Assembly: GCF_003171515.1 (NCBI RefSeq)
Contig: NC_089396.1
Location: forward strand, 620,001-684,000
Reading direction: 5' to 3'
Length of the DNA: 64,000 nt
Source: Pyrenophora tritici-repentis
Lineage: Eukaryota > Ascomycota > Dothideomycetes > Pleosporales > Pleosporaceae
Part shown: positions 1 to 9,474 of the stretch, piece by piece
How positions within the stretch are numbered: position 1 is the first letter of the stretch
How the letters are laid out: every line of letters starts with the position of its first letter
The notes under the pieces: model-generated
Database searches by the model: none
Seen by the model: the letters and a program-made list of their open reading frames with translations, nothing else
What the model was told of the DNA's origin: nothing
Translations under genes and position numbers: made by a program

Positions 1-2
1 GC

Positions 3-1919
3 GGCAGAGGAGGCTTTAGTCTCAAGAACCAGCACGGGGGTAGTAGACGGTCGTCGGGCAGCTCTTCGTACACACAGAACCGCCCGCCTTTTCTGCACAG
101 CCCGCCTATTCCCGCGAGCGCTGGCCCGGAGTACTTTAGCTTCCCCAGAAGTGTCCACGACCAGCTGCATGACCAGTTGTATCAGCAGTACCAGATGCTG
201 GAGATGCAGTCAAATTCGCTGCGTGCTCAGCTGGCCGCCCAGCAACATGCCCAGCAGGCACACCAAGTGCGGGCTGCGCAGATGCATGCTCATGCTGTGG
301 CTCAGGCACAGGCGCAGGCACAGGGACGATCGCAGAACAACACTAGCGGCTCTCCGCAAAAGTCGACGCATCCAAACGACCGCCACAGCCCGCGGCTGGC
401 GGAGCGGGGAATACCGCCAAGTGCTCTTCCCCCAGGCTTTTTGTACAATTATCCTGGTTTCTTCAACGGTTCGCAGCCAGATCCCAATGGTTCGCAGGAT
501 GGTTCGCGGACGAATCCGTCTTCCCCGTCTCTGAGCAACAGCCTGCCTGGCGTCCATCGCGGAGTGCACCGCGCCTCCAACGCCAGCGAAACGAGCTCTC
601 TCCGTTCTCACTCCCAGCCCCCACGCAGCGTTGGACAGTCAGTCATTGTGGGATATTCGCCCATGCCCCAGCTTGTTGATCCCGCGACGTTTGCGGGCTA
701 CCCAATCGCGCGCTCTTCGCAGGACGCAAAGCCACAGACGGAGGCTCCGAAACCGAACAATTCACAGCCAGAGGCGATGCCCTCTGACAATAGCACACCG
801 AAAGAGTACGTGGGCTACTATGTCGCAGACCAGCCAGTGCGCTCTTTGCAGGAATACGCTGTGCCGGCGATTCCATCTTTTAGCGAACTCGCCCAGCGCC
901 GCCGACGTGTGTCGCCCGAAATTACGCAGCCTCTTTTGAACACTGCGCTAAGGCGCGTCACACGGTCACCTTCCCCTCTGGGTGGGCATATGCGGAGTTA
1001 CTCTACCGGTGTGACCCAGCCTAATGACGCGGCTGCGGAGCAACGAAAGTCACGCATCGACTCTGTTCGGCCACCTGTCGAGAATGGCCCAGTCATTGCA
1101 AATGGTTCTTTCCCAAGTCAGCCTCGTCACAGGAGCGATACGGTTGACGTTGTGCCCCAGGAGATGTCACCCCAAGGTCCACTCATGTACACCGCCGACC
1201 AGCAGGCAATGCACCAGATCCAGCAAGTCCAAGCTCGCCAACAAATGCTGCTTCAGGAAATGCAGCGGCAGAAGATGGTGGAGGCTATGGGCCCTCCGAT
1301 TGTCAATGGGTCTATAAATGGGGTTCCGGAGACCAATGGATTGACGCGAGTACCAAGCGAGGGTCAGTCATTTCCTGTATTGGGTGACGGTTGGGTGAAT
1401 TACGACGCCATGAACGGTCACCACAGCGATCGTGCAGAGGACATATCACCGACCCGTACCGTTCCTCAATGGGGTGCGCCCGCATACACTAACGGCTTGC
1501 CTCTTCTGGAGACGTCCAACACGCAGCGAGCACATCCACAGGAGATCAAATCTGCGACAATCCCGTTACTGTCGCCTGTATTTGAGACGCGCACCCCGTC
1601 GCCAACCACCAACCGATCGTCCGACCACGGCAAGCTTGTCAACGGTAACAACGCTCACAAGACACAGACGAAGCCATTGACGCGGCAACGCGGTGCCTCG
1701 CTCACTAGCGGAACCAATGGCAATAAGGAAAACCGTGGGCAGCAGCAGAAGAGTGGGCATGGAACTGAGAAGACGAACAAGTCAAACACGAGTGCTAGTC
1801 CCAACTCTTGGCAACAGCAGACTACCCGTAAGAAGGGGAAGAACAAGAAGCCAAGGGCAATGGATCAGAAGATGGGCGAGCCGCTTCCCGCCAACGCGGC
1901 GGATCGAAAGGGCGGCTAG
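3..1919 (+). CDS. C-terminal part of a large low-complexity protein, probably a PAP/25A-associated nucleotidyltransferase (5' end outside window)
   Basis: The reading frame is open from base 3, so the true start lies upstream; it ends at TAG 1917-1919. The visible ~638 residues are disordered: a Gln/His/Ala-rich helix-prone stretch just after the entry point (many QQ, AQAQAQ), Ser/Pro-rich middle parts, a motif GYYVADQPVRSLQEY, an RRRRVSPEI block, a second Gln-rich helix and a basic tail ending KKGKNKKPRAMDQK. From memory this combination resembles the C-terminal tail of fungal PAP/25A-domain proteins (Cid1/Trf4-like RNA nucleotidyltransferases), but the catalytic domain is not in the window, so the family call is inference. 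No intron is evident. The 3' flank is T-rich and resembles a long 3' UTR. Confidence 0.6.
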   Translation, partial: GRGGFSLKNQHGGSRRSSGSSSYTQNRPPFLHSPPIPASAGPEYFSFPRSVHDQLHDQLYQQYQMLEMQSNSLRAQLAAQQHAQQAHQVRAAQMHAHAVAQAQAQAQGRSQNNTSGSPQKSTHPNDRHSPRLAERGIPPSALPPGFLYNYPGFFNGSQPDPNGSQDGSRTNPSSPSLSNSLPGVHRGVHRASNASETSSLRSHSQPPRSVGQSVIVGYSPMPQLVDPATFAGYPIARSSQDAKPQTEAPKPNNSQPEAMPSDNSTPKEYVGYYVADQPVRSLQEYAVPAIPSFSELAQRRRRVSPEITQPLLNTALRRVTRSPSPLGGHMRSYSTGVTQPNDAAAEQRKSRIDSVRPPVENGPVIANGSFPSQPRHRSDTVDVVPQEMSPQGPLMYTADQQAMHQIQQVQARQQMLLQEMQRQKMVEAMGPPIVNGSINGVPETNGLTRVPSEGQSFPVLGDGWVNYDAMNGHHSDRAEDISPTRTVPQWGAPAYTNGLPLLETSNTQRAHPQEIKSATIPLLSPVFETRTPSPTTNRSSDHGKLVNGNNAHKTQTKPLTRQRGASLTSGTNGNKENRGQQQKSGHGTEKTNKSNTSASPNSWQQQTTRKKGKNKKPRAMDQKMGEPLPANAADRKGG

Positions 1920-3356
1920 ACTTTGTCATCTCTCTTGGATCTAGTCTTTGCTTTGACGCTCCTGTCGCTTGCCTTTGGATATTCGACGACCCGCCTCATT
2001 CAGGGTCCCATTCTAGAATCGGCATTACCAAGCCGGCAGAGAAGACGTGCGGAATCGGCGTCAGTACCAGCGGACAAAAATGGCTAAACTGGCGAAACAT
2101 GGCAAGAAAAGAAGAGCAAAACATTGGGCATACACGGCCCTCATCTCATTGACCTTGTTGTCCTACTTGGCGGCACGACTTCACGCGCTCGCGCAGAGCG
2201 CGTTGTGTAAGTTAGCCTTGGCCCCATTTGCTATGGCGTTTGTTTTATTGTTTTGGGCCCCATGCTGCGCGCGACAACAACCATGTATGTTTATCGCATC
2301 ACCTTGGAGTTTGTGTGTGTTTTTGCTCCCTCTTCCATGTTCTCACATCAAAGGTTGCGCCGGGGTTTCTCAAGGTTTATGGATACATCTCGGTAGCCTT
2401 CAGCGTTGTATTTTTTTCCTTTCTCTTCTTCTTCTATGGGTTGCTGGCTGGGCTTATGAAGGGGTTTCTCTCTTTCATCCACATGGGCTGGCTCATTTTT
2501 TTTACACATCACACATATATCATCCCCGCCAGCCTCCACAGCCCCTGCAGAGTGTGATGGCTACTATGGTATGGCAACGGGGTGTTTTCGGGTGGCAGCA
2601 AACGGAAGGAAACGAGGGGGTAAGGAGGGCCACATGTATAGATAAAATCGGAGGGATGGAAGCGGGAGTTGTGCCTACCTACCCTTTTTTGACCCCGGTG
2701 TTTTCTTTTTCTTTGGTTGGTTGGCCGGTTGCGCGCGCTCTTGGCTTGTTGGTGGGGGGCTTTCTTTGTTCAAAAATGATGCTCGAGATGAGGATGAGAT
2801 AGGTGAAATGAGAAATTGTTAAACATTTGATGGGGGGTGTTTTGTGAGGTTGTGTGTGTGATGGTGATGGGAGGCTCATAGGGTCGAGCGTATTATCATC
2901 AGACTGTATGTGATTGAAAGAACCCCACTTTTACACAGCTTCTTTTACAAAAGTGCGCATTGGATTATTGTATATTGGTGGGTTAGGCTACAGCAGTTGG
3001 CGTGTCTCCTGAGAACATCATAGGGCTGCGTCGTAGCCTGGGGCTGAGAGTTGTGAGTGTGGCTGGGGGAGGAATGTAGGGTTCATCTCAGGTTTGGCCC
3101 CCACCCCTCTCTTCTTCTTCTTTCATCTCGTTTTTTTTTCAGTTTCTTCACTCTTGGATTGTCCTGGTATCGCTATCCTGGTCCCTAGAGATATCTCCTT
3201 TATATATCGCATTCTTCTTCTTATACCTGGCTTTGACATTACTGGGCCTATGCTCATGGCTGTAGCCTAGCCCTGCACCAAGTGTTGCGATATCCTTTCA
3301 CCACCGGTTTTCGAATTTGGCCAGGTTCCACGAACAACCAAAGCTACGATCCGAAA
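1920..3356. other. Intergenic: 3' UTR of the left gene and promoter of the HET gene
   Basis: The stretch is T-rich after 2200, with pyrimidine tracts near 3105-3150. A TATA-like motif (tttatatat, about 3201-3209) is followed by a CT-rich run and probably belongs to the HET gene promoter. A 251-codon open frame (2047-2802) is present, but its composition follows the T-richness of the DNA and it shows no recognisable domain, so it is not called as a gene. Confidence 0.5.
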
Positions 3357-5381
3357 ATGCCTCTGTGTGAGGTTTGTGTTCGTTGCCTTGAGGGTATACA
3401 TGATCCAGCCCTCACTCCTCGCCTTGGATTGCGAACATCAGCACCAGATGAACCAACTACGCATGGACCTTTGGAATTCGAGAAATATGTTTATGGTCAT
3501 CATTTGACAGAGGAATCCTGGTGGAAGAGCAGGAGTCAAGACTGCACGATCTGTGACAGGATAGGTTTCAGCAAGAACAGAATCTATATCAAGGGAGAGG
3601 ATTACAGGGGCATCAATACAGACTACTACACCATATTCGAGATGGACATGGACATAGAGGAAGACATGCTACAAATGCGTCTGAGGTGGGAGGAAGGGGT
3701 ATGGATGGAACCGCTCGCACTGGTCGACAACATAAGTGATAAGGATGAACTATACATGGAGCTCGATAGTACTACCGATGGACCTAGAACAAGAGAACTC
3801 GTGCTTCGATGGGTGGAAGAATGTACCAGCCATCACCGTCAATGTCACGTAAATGAGACTGCGAACTTCGTACCAACACGGTTGCTCGAAATCAACAATA
3901 ACACGGCAAATACTACATTCCGACTTGTACTGCGATCGGAATGCCAAGAAAATATCCGTTATATCGCTCTGTCACACGTCTGGGGACATGGTCCTGTTGA
4001 AGAGAAACTACGACTGTTAGGGTCGACATACGATGAACTACGTCAAGGGAAGCCCATCGATTACCTCCCAAAGACCTTTCACGACACTATGACTGTGGCT
4101 CAGAGACTAGGGGTAAAATATGTTTGGATCGACAGTCTGTGTATACTTCAAGATTCTAAAGAGGACTGGCAGACCGAGGCCTCTACGATGCAAGACGTGT
4201 ATCGATATGCATACATCACCATCTCAGCGTTATCTGGAGAGAACGAGCATGCCGGATTGTTCTACGAACGGGATCCAAAACTCTTCACTGCGACGATGGT
4301 AAACATGCGGTTGTCGAAGTGTGGTGGCGAAGCGTTGAGGTATTACCACGCTCATGATGAAGGGTGGGATAGAGTGTCGATTTTTAAGCATCGTAACATT
4401 CTCATGTATCGGGCATGGTGCTTCCAAGAAATACTTTTATCACCATGCGTATTGCACTTTGGCGCACTCCAGGTGTTCTGGGAGTGTTACGAAAAGACTA
4501 CCGGCGAATATGATCCGGGAAATCCGCCAGTGAGCTTTCCCTCACATAAAGTTCTCTGGAAGCCAATCATAGACCGATTTAGCCCAGTAAGCTATCCAGA
4601 GGCTGCGTGGGATACTATGCTCGAAGAATGGTACGACACCGTCGCGATGTATGGTCGTTGCAAGCTCACGTTTCCTTCAGATAAGTTGTTTGCGATCGCT
4701 GGGCTTTCCAACGATATGAAACGAATTATGCTAGATAAGTGGCCAGAATGCGATGCTACATATCTTGCTGGACTATGGCAAGCAGACTTGCGCAATGCAT
4801 TGTGTTGGTCTGTTTGGGAAGGGAGGCGTTCTCCAAACTACAGGGCTCCATCTTGGTCCTGGGCAGGCCTCGATGAGGGTTCGATATGGACTCAAAGACC
4901 AGAAAAGAAGACCGGCCACCACTGGTTCGTTGGTGAGCAGGAATGCATAGCACACGTCACGTACGTAGGCCAATCTGATGCAAGCGAGATCAGCGGAGGT
5001 TCCCTCTTACTGACAGGTCCATTTGTGGATCTACACGTCGATGATGAATCAAGGGCATCGATATGGGAATCTGTACAGTGTCATTTCAAGGATGGGAGCG
5101 GCACTGAAATCGTTATTCCGGGGCCCACTTCGAAACGGCCATTCCTAGCAGTTGTGAGATCCGACGGTGATAGCTTAGCTAAAGAATTGTCGTGCATCCT
5201 GATTAGGGCATTAATCGATCCCTCTGGGTTGCATTACCGCATTCATGGAATAGCTATTTCATCCGTAGACGGTGGGAACGTGTATCGGCGAGCTGGTCTG
5301 TTCTGCGTAGATGTGAACACCGAACTCGTAACCAGCGGAGCGTTTGAGGCAATCCAGGAGAAGAAAGTGACTGTAATATAG
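3357..5381 (+). CDS. HET-domain (heterokaryon incompatibility) protein
   Basis: A single-exon protein of about 674 residues. The first ATG in frame is at 3357 (context cgaaaATGcc); the 25 upstream open codons have no ATG, so this start is preferred. The N-terminus carries a CEVC..C cysteine cluster and a second DCTIC cluster near residue 65, common in HET proteins. The HET domain lies around residues 200-290: RYIALSHVWG, then YLPKTFHDTM, VKYVWIDSLCILQD and DVYRYAYITISAL, the classic order of the family's conserved blocks. HET proteins mediate non-self recognition and programmed cell death when incompatible hyphae fuse. The C-terminal half has a PSWSWAGLDEG block often found after the HET domain. 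There is no membrane segment and no frameshift. It is transcribed toward the nested transposon stack. Confidence 0.9.
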   Translation: MPLCEVCVRCLEGIHDPALTPRLGLRTSAPDEPTTHGPLEFEKYVYGHHLTEESWWKSRSQDCTICDRIGFSKNRIYIKGEDYRGINTDYYTIFEMDMDIEEDMLQMRLRWEEGVWMEPLALVDNISDKDELYMELDSTTDGPRTRELVLRWVEECTSHHRQCHVNETANFVPTRLLEINNNTANTTFRLVLRSECQENIRYIALSHVWGHGPVEEKLRLLGSTYDELRQGKPIDYLPKTFHDTMTVAQRLGVKYVWIDSLCILQDSKEDWQTEASTMQDVYRYAYITISALSGENEHAGLFYERDPKLFTATMVNMRLSKCGGEALRYYHAHDEGWDRVSIFKHRNILMYRAWCFQEILLSPCVLHFGALQVFWECYEKTTGEYDPGNPPVSFPSHKVLWKPIIDRFSPVSYPEAAWDTMLEEWYDTVAMYGRCKLTFPSDKLFAIAGLSNDMKRIMLDKWPECDATYLAGLWQADLRNALCWSVWEGRRSPNYRAPSWSWAGLDEGSIWTQRPEKKTGHHWFVGEQECIAHVTYVGQSDASEISGGSLLLTGPFVDLHVDDESRASIWESVQCHFKDGSGTEIVIPGPTSKRPFLAVVRSDGDSLAKELSCILIRALIDPSGLHYRIHGIAISSVDGGNVYRRAGLFCVDVNTELVTSGAFEAIQEKKVTVI

Positions 5382-5630
5382 CATTGATGGTGATTAATTA
5401 AGACTGTGGAATCGACTGGATTGGTATTTGTTCCGCAGTATCTACACCCCTGTCTACTTGGGATGAGTCTTAATTTCAATCATGTTAGGTTGGCCTATGA
5501 TACCCATTTGGGTGCAGGATGTGGTTTTCGTAACCGAGGCTTAGTGATGTGAATGATTATAATTGTGTTCTAAGGTCCTATACACGGCAAGATTGGTGAC
5601 ATCATCTAATGCCTGTTCCACCTCGCTTCC
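5382..5630. other. Short intergenic flank before the LINE target duplication
   Basis: About 250 bp of 3' flank of the HET gene. No ORF, repeat or RNA gene was seen. It ends at the left copy of the 13-bp LINE target duplication. Confidence 0.5.
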
Positions 5631-5643
5631 TATATGCACACCC
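5631..5643. repeat. Left 13-bp target-site duplication of the LINE
   Basis: The sequence tatatgcacaccc recurs at 16680-16692, immediately after the (TAA)n tail. Its first T or TAT may be shared with the tail, so the duplication is 11-13 bp. Confidence 0.8.
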
Positions 5644-5656
5644 AGCTAGCTAATAC

Positions 5657-8600
5657 CAGACTCCGCAACAATCAAATCAATCAATCTTAAGGTTGTCGAT
5701 TGGTTTGATTAGCTTGCGGCGACGCTGCAGATTGATTGCGATTGATTGGTTGATTGGCTGATTGATGCTAAGAAGTAGTATACAGGGGGTTATGGTGTTG
5801 TACTCCAGCCTTCTATATCGTACTGTTGTACAATCTCCTCATCTTTGACGTCACTCCACTTATCTTCATCATCACCGTTGTTGTACAAGCCGTCAAAGCC
5901 AGCTCGTCTCCACGAACGTACAAGCTGAAGGGCAGCAAGTAACTCGCTGCCAAGAGCTCGCCGGCGCGGCTCAAGTAAATCGCCAAGCTCGCTAAAGAGC
6001 CTCTCGCAGTCGCAACTAGATGCTGGTATCGTGAGTATATCAATCGCAAACTGGCTTAAACACGGGTATTTTGAGCGTAATTGAATCCAGTACTTGACTG
6101 GGTGGCCATCGCTAAGATACTGTTCGCTTGTCCACTCTGGCTCTTGAGTTCTCCAGCGCTCGTACTCATCGTCGTGGGCAGCCTCTACCTGAGCCTTGTT
6201 GCGCCGTACGAGGGCGCCAATCACATCATCTATTCCTCTATGCCTTGGTTTTGCAGTTGTTTGAGATAGAGGACGTGTACGTTGAGGCTTATACGACTGC
6301 CAGAGCTGCAGGAAGCCAGCGTTGGCTGATGTTAGCCATTCTGGCTTATCCACCCAGCTGTTCTCGCAGTAGTATTTGTAGTATGGATGGAGGCAGGTAG
6401 CAGCGTAGTATGCTGGCGATCGATCGAGCTTGTTGTAGTAATCGTTGGCCTTACTCCAGGCGGCGCGGAGGTTAACAAAGAGGTGATCTTCAGGCGCATC
6501 AGGTGGGTTGAAGTCAACTTGCTCGTACGAGCGCGTACGGGCTTCGAGCGCGCCAAGTACGTATTCAAATACAGGAATAGTCTCATATATAGCGCCGTAT
6601 TTGCCTGCCTTTCCGCGACCCTCAAGCTTCTCCGTAGCAAGCTTAAGCGGCTCTAGGCAGTCCTGATACTCTGTTATCACCGCCCAATCAGCAGCTGTAA
6701 GTCCTGTTGATCTCATCCAACTAGGTGCTTCAGGGAGTTTATTGCCACGTTGACAAGCGCGGCGATCTTCAAGGGAGAGTGCGTTAATGTAGTGCTCAGC
6801 GTAAGAGTTGTATGCTGCCTGGAGTTGAGTTGCGCGTTTGAAGGCAGCGTAGTAAGAGTTCCAGCGTGTAACAACAGGCTTCACAGGCTCAAGTACGTGG
6901 AGGCGCTCTCTAGCTGGCAACTCGGCGTTGGCGGCGGTTTGGAAGCTTCGGAAAATTTCGTGTTGTTGAGGCGTTTTTATATGGTTGATAACGTCGATAA
7001 GTACACCTAAGGGCCCTTCTTGACGCCACTCCTGCATGTACACCTCCTCTGTTTGGAGCTGCTCGTCGTTGTTGTTGTTGTACGCCTCTTGATTGCTGCC
7101 AAAGATAATTGCCTGGCCAATAAGGTTAAGCGTGTGAGGGCCGCAGCGGAGGCGTCGGTGAGCAGCGTTGAAGTCGTACGCGTGGGCGAGCGAGGAGACT
7201 GCAGTATCGTTGTTTGCAGCATTGTCGAGGACGAAGTAGCCGAGTTTATCACTCCCAATACTGTATTCTTGGAGCGTCTTTTTAATTGTATCAGCGATAG
7301 CATCACCAGTATGAGAGCCTGCGAGATGTGGGAGGGCGATGGGGAGATCTTGTATCACTCCAGAGGCGTTAGCAAAGTGTGCAACGACTCCAAAGAATCC
7401 ACGCTTGCCACCCTTTGTCGTCCAACCATCAAAGCTTATGTGGATCTTGCTTGCAGCTTCTGACAGAGCGCAGACAATCTGTGGCTGCATATATTGGAAG
7501 AGGCGCATTGCGTAGGTAGCTACACTGCGAGGACTTACCCACAAAGCTGCCTCTGCCTCTGGGTTTGCAAGGCTAATCATCTCGCGAAAGGACGGCCTTG
7601 CAAGTAGCTCCATTGGCAAGTTGTTATCAAGAAGGCAGAACACTGCAACTTCACGAAACTGCTGGATGTTGAAGTTGCCCATCGCGTTGGCAGCCTCTTG
7701 AGAGACTGCAACACCAGTCTCCAGCGTCTGTCGTAGAGAGAGTTGCTGCCCTGTTCTTCGAGGCTTCAGGCCGTCTTTTGTAAAGCCATGGCCTCGTTTC
7801 TGAAGGCCAAGATGAGCTGCAGCTGAGGAGGTGGCCTTTGATACGTCAAAAACTCCACTGCCGCCAGTGTCAATGACCTTGTGGATGTGGCAGTATTTGC
7901 ATACAAACCACACTCGATTCTGATCGTAGAGCTCAACAACGCGATATCCATGTTGAAAGATCCAACTCTTGACGCGCCGCCCAGTTGTAAGAGGCTTCAT
8001 GAACCGAGGGAGGCGATCCCAGTTAATGCCGTCAAAGTTATCGCCATTATCAGGCTCTGTATCAACACTAGCCTCTGTTGTTGCTGCTGTACCAGCCTGG
8101 CTGCCCTCAGCCGCACCCTCCTCCTCTGTTTGCGACTCGAAAAATTGCGACTCAAACGTTGTGGCCTGGCTTACGGCGGCGCCAAGGGTTTCCTGAGGCG
8201 ACAGCGATCGCTGAGATAGGACAGAGGGCCTTGATAGGCGCGCCCGTTTGGCGGCGGCGGCGGCGGCAGCAGTATTGGTGGGAACTCGAGAGCGTTTGGC
8301 CATCGTGGGCGATACTAAACACTAAAGAAAAATGTCTGTATAGGTAGCTAGGCAACTAGTGTTGTGTGTAAGGGATTATTAGGGAACTGAGTGAGCGAAA
8401 TCGTTGTTGTATTAAGAACAGCGAAGGACTAGCTATATAGGTGCGGGGTGAAGCCTAGAAGAGGCTAGCCCCTAAGCAGAAGGAGCTAGTCCTATAAGAG
8501 GAGAGCTAGCTGGTGAGAAGTGAATGCATAGAGACTGGCTTGCCCGGCCGACAGGGATCACAAGCTAAGCGAGATAGGGGTCCAAGATAACTATCTTCAA

Positions 8601-8815
8601 CACCAAAAACCTTCTCTTAATACGACACTACTCGCCTTACAACTCGTTAATAATAAATCAATCTAACTAATCAAATCAATCAATCTGACCTTCGCAAGTT
8701 GATTTGATTAGCTATTTTGAAAAGCTTAGATTGAGTTGATTGAGTTGGTAAAAACTCCAAATGACCAATCAAATCAATCAATCTGACCAATCTGGATTGA
8801 TTGTTGCGGAGTCTG
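5657..8815 (-). mobile_element. hAT element 1 (3159 bp, intact transposase)
   Basis: The terminal inverted repeats are a perfect 19 bp (cagactccgcaacaatcaa) at 5657-5675 and 8797-8815. The 8-bp target duplication GCTAATAC is at 5649-5656 and 8816-8823. Both subterminal regions are packed with GATT/AATC tetranucleotide iterations (for example 5731-5767 and 8655-8800). The internal gene is a complete transposase on the minus strand. The perfect terminal repeats, perfect target duplication and open ORF suggest recent activity. It interrupts the LINE near its truncated 5' end. Confidence 0.95.
5790..8303 (-). CDS. hAT-family transposase (element 1), intact
   Basis: 837 residues from an ATG at 8303. 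Order of features: a short basic N-terminus with an alanine run (residues ~11-19), a BED-type zinc finger (VWFVCKYCHIHK with a downstream HL...GHG His pair, about residues 125-175), and a catalytic RNase H-like core with SFDGWTTKGGKRG (first Asp) and LGYFVLDNAANNDT (second Asp). An alpha-helical insertion follows, then the C-terminal hAT dimerisation block (FAIDILTIPASSCDCERLFSELGD, giving the catalytic Glu) near residue 755. Length and block order match full-length hAT transposases, with no stop or frameshift. It cuts and pastes the element through its terminal and subterminal repeats, and probably also drives the two MITEs described below. Confidence 0.95.
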   Translation of the reverse strand: MAKRSRVPTNTAAAAAAAKRARLSRPSVLSQRSLSPQETLGAAVSQATTFESQFFESQTEEEGAAEGSQAGTAATTEASVDTEPDNGDNFDGINWDRLPRFMKPLTTGRRVKSWIFQHGYRVVELYDQNRVWFVCKYCHIHKVIDTGGSGVFDVSKATSSAAAHLGLQKRGHGFTKDGLKPRRTGQQLSLRQTLETGVAVSQEAANAMGNFNIQQFREVAVFCLLDNNLPMELLARPSFREMISLANPEAEAALWVSPRSVATYAMRLFQYMQPQIVCALSEAASKIHISFDGWTTKGGKRGFFGVVAHFANASGVIQDLPIALPHLAGSHTGDAIADTIKKTLQEYSIGSDKLGYFVLDNAANNDTAVSSLAHAYDFNAAHRRLRCGPHTLNLIGQAIIFGSNQEAYNNNNDEQLQTEEVYMQEWRQEGPLGVLIDVINHIKTPQQHEIFRSFQTAANAELPARERLHVLEPVKPVVTRWNSYYAAFKRATQLQAAYNSYAEHYINALSLEDRRACQRGNKLPEAPSWMRSTGLTAADWAVITEYQDCLEPLKLATEKLEGRGKAGKYGAIYETIPVFEYVLGALEARTRSYEQVDFNPPDAPEDHLFVNLRAAWSKANDYYNKLDRSPAYYAATCLHPYYKYYCENSWVDKPEWLTSANAGFLQLWQSYKPQRTRPLSQTTAKPRHRGIDDVIGALVRRNKAQVEAAHDDEYERWRTQEPEWTSEQYLSDGHPVKYWIQLRSKYPCLSQFAIDILTIPASSCDCERLFSELGDLLEPRRRALGSELLAALQLVRSWRRAGFDGLYNNGDDEDKWSDVKDEEIVQQYDIEGWSTTP

Positions 8816-8823
8816 GCTAATAC

Positions 8824-9290
8824 CCACCCAATTGCAAAGGCAATAACCCGGATCCAATTAACAGACCTCCAACGCTCGAAAAAACCAAACCAACACAGAC
8901 AGCTGCAAGCTATCACAAACTCAATTCCTAAAACCAACAAAAGAGATACAGAACAGACTATCCCATACCGGTTTAGACCATGGGATACTCCTAAGTACAA
9001 AGTAACAATCTCGAAAAAGTCAAAACAGGAGGAAACGATTGCACACCAAGCCTACATTAAAACAAGGCTACACAATTGCACTACAATATACTCAGACGCC
9101 TCCCAAATAAAAGAAGCAAATGGAATAGGAGTTGGGATAACAGTCTACAACTCAACCACGCAAGAGATCTACTTAGAAACAGTCAATATTGGACAATATC
9201 AACTAGTCTACAACGGCGAACTAGAAGGGATTACACGAGCATTTGAATACGCAGCAAAGAACGCTACAACCGACCAGGAATTCGAGGTCT
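8824..9290 (+). pseudogene. LINE relic piece A: start of the RNase H domain
   Basis: Translated from GCTAATACC onward (the hAT 1 target copy included), the piece reads ANTHPIAKAIT... and then TIYSDASQIKEANGIGVGITVY. This is the first catalytic block of a LINE RNase H domain (D-A-S), followed by a YNGELEGITRAFEYA helix holding the catalytic Glu, and VYADQ holding the next Asp. No stop occurs within this piece. It is cut by hAT 2 in the middle of the VYAD block; the frame resumes at 12522. Confidence 0.8.
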
Positions 9291-9474
9291 ACGCAGATCA
9301 GAGTTGCTATCAGTCAGTTCAGTCAGTCCGGAGCTCTCTGGACTGACTGAACTGACGTCCTGAGGTCACTGAACTGGACTGGACTGACTGCCAAGACTTT
9401 TCAATTAAACTAAAACTGACTGACTGAACTGACGTCGCCGCGGCCTGCGGACTGACTGGACTGACTGAACTGAG

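Noticed and set aside
2047..2802. 251-codon open frame with hydrophobic stretches after the first gene
   Set aside because: Its hydrophobicity follows the T-rich base composition of the 3' UTR-like region; no domain, intron signals or promoter support it.
7020..7463. 147-codon plus-strand ORF inside hAT 1
   Set aside because: It is the antisense shadow of the intact minus-strand transposase.
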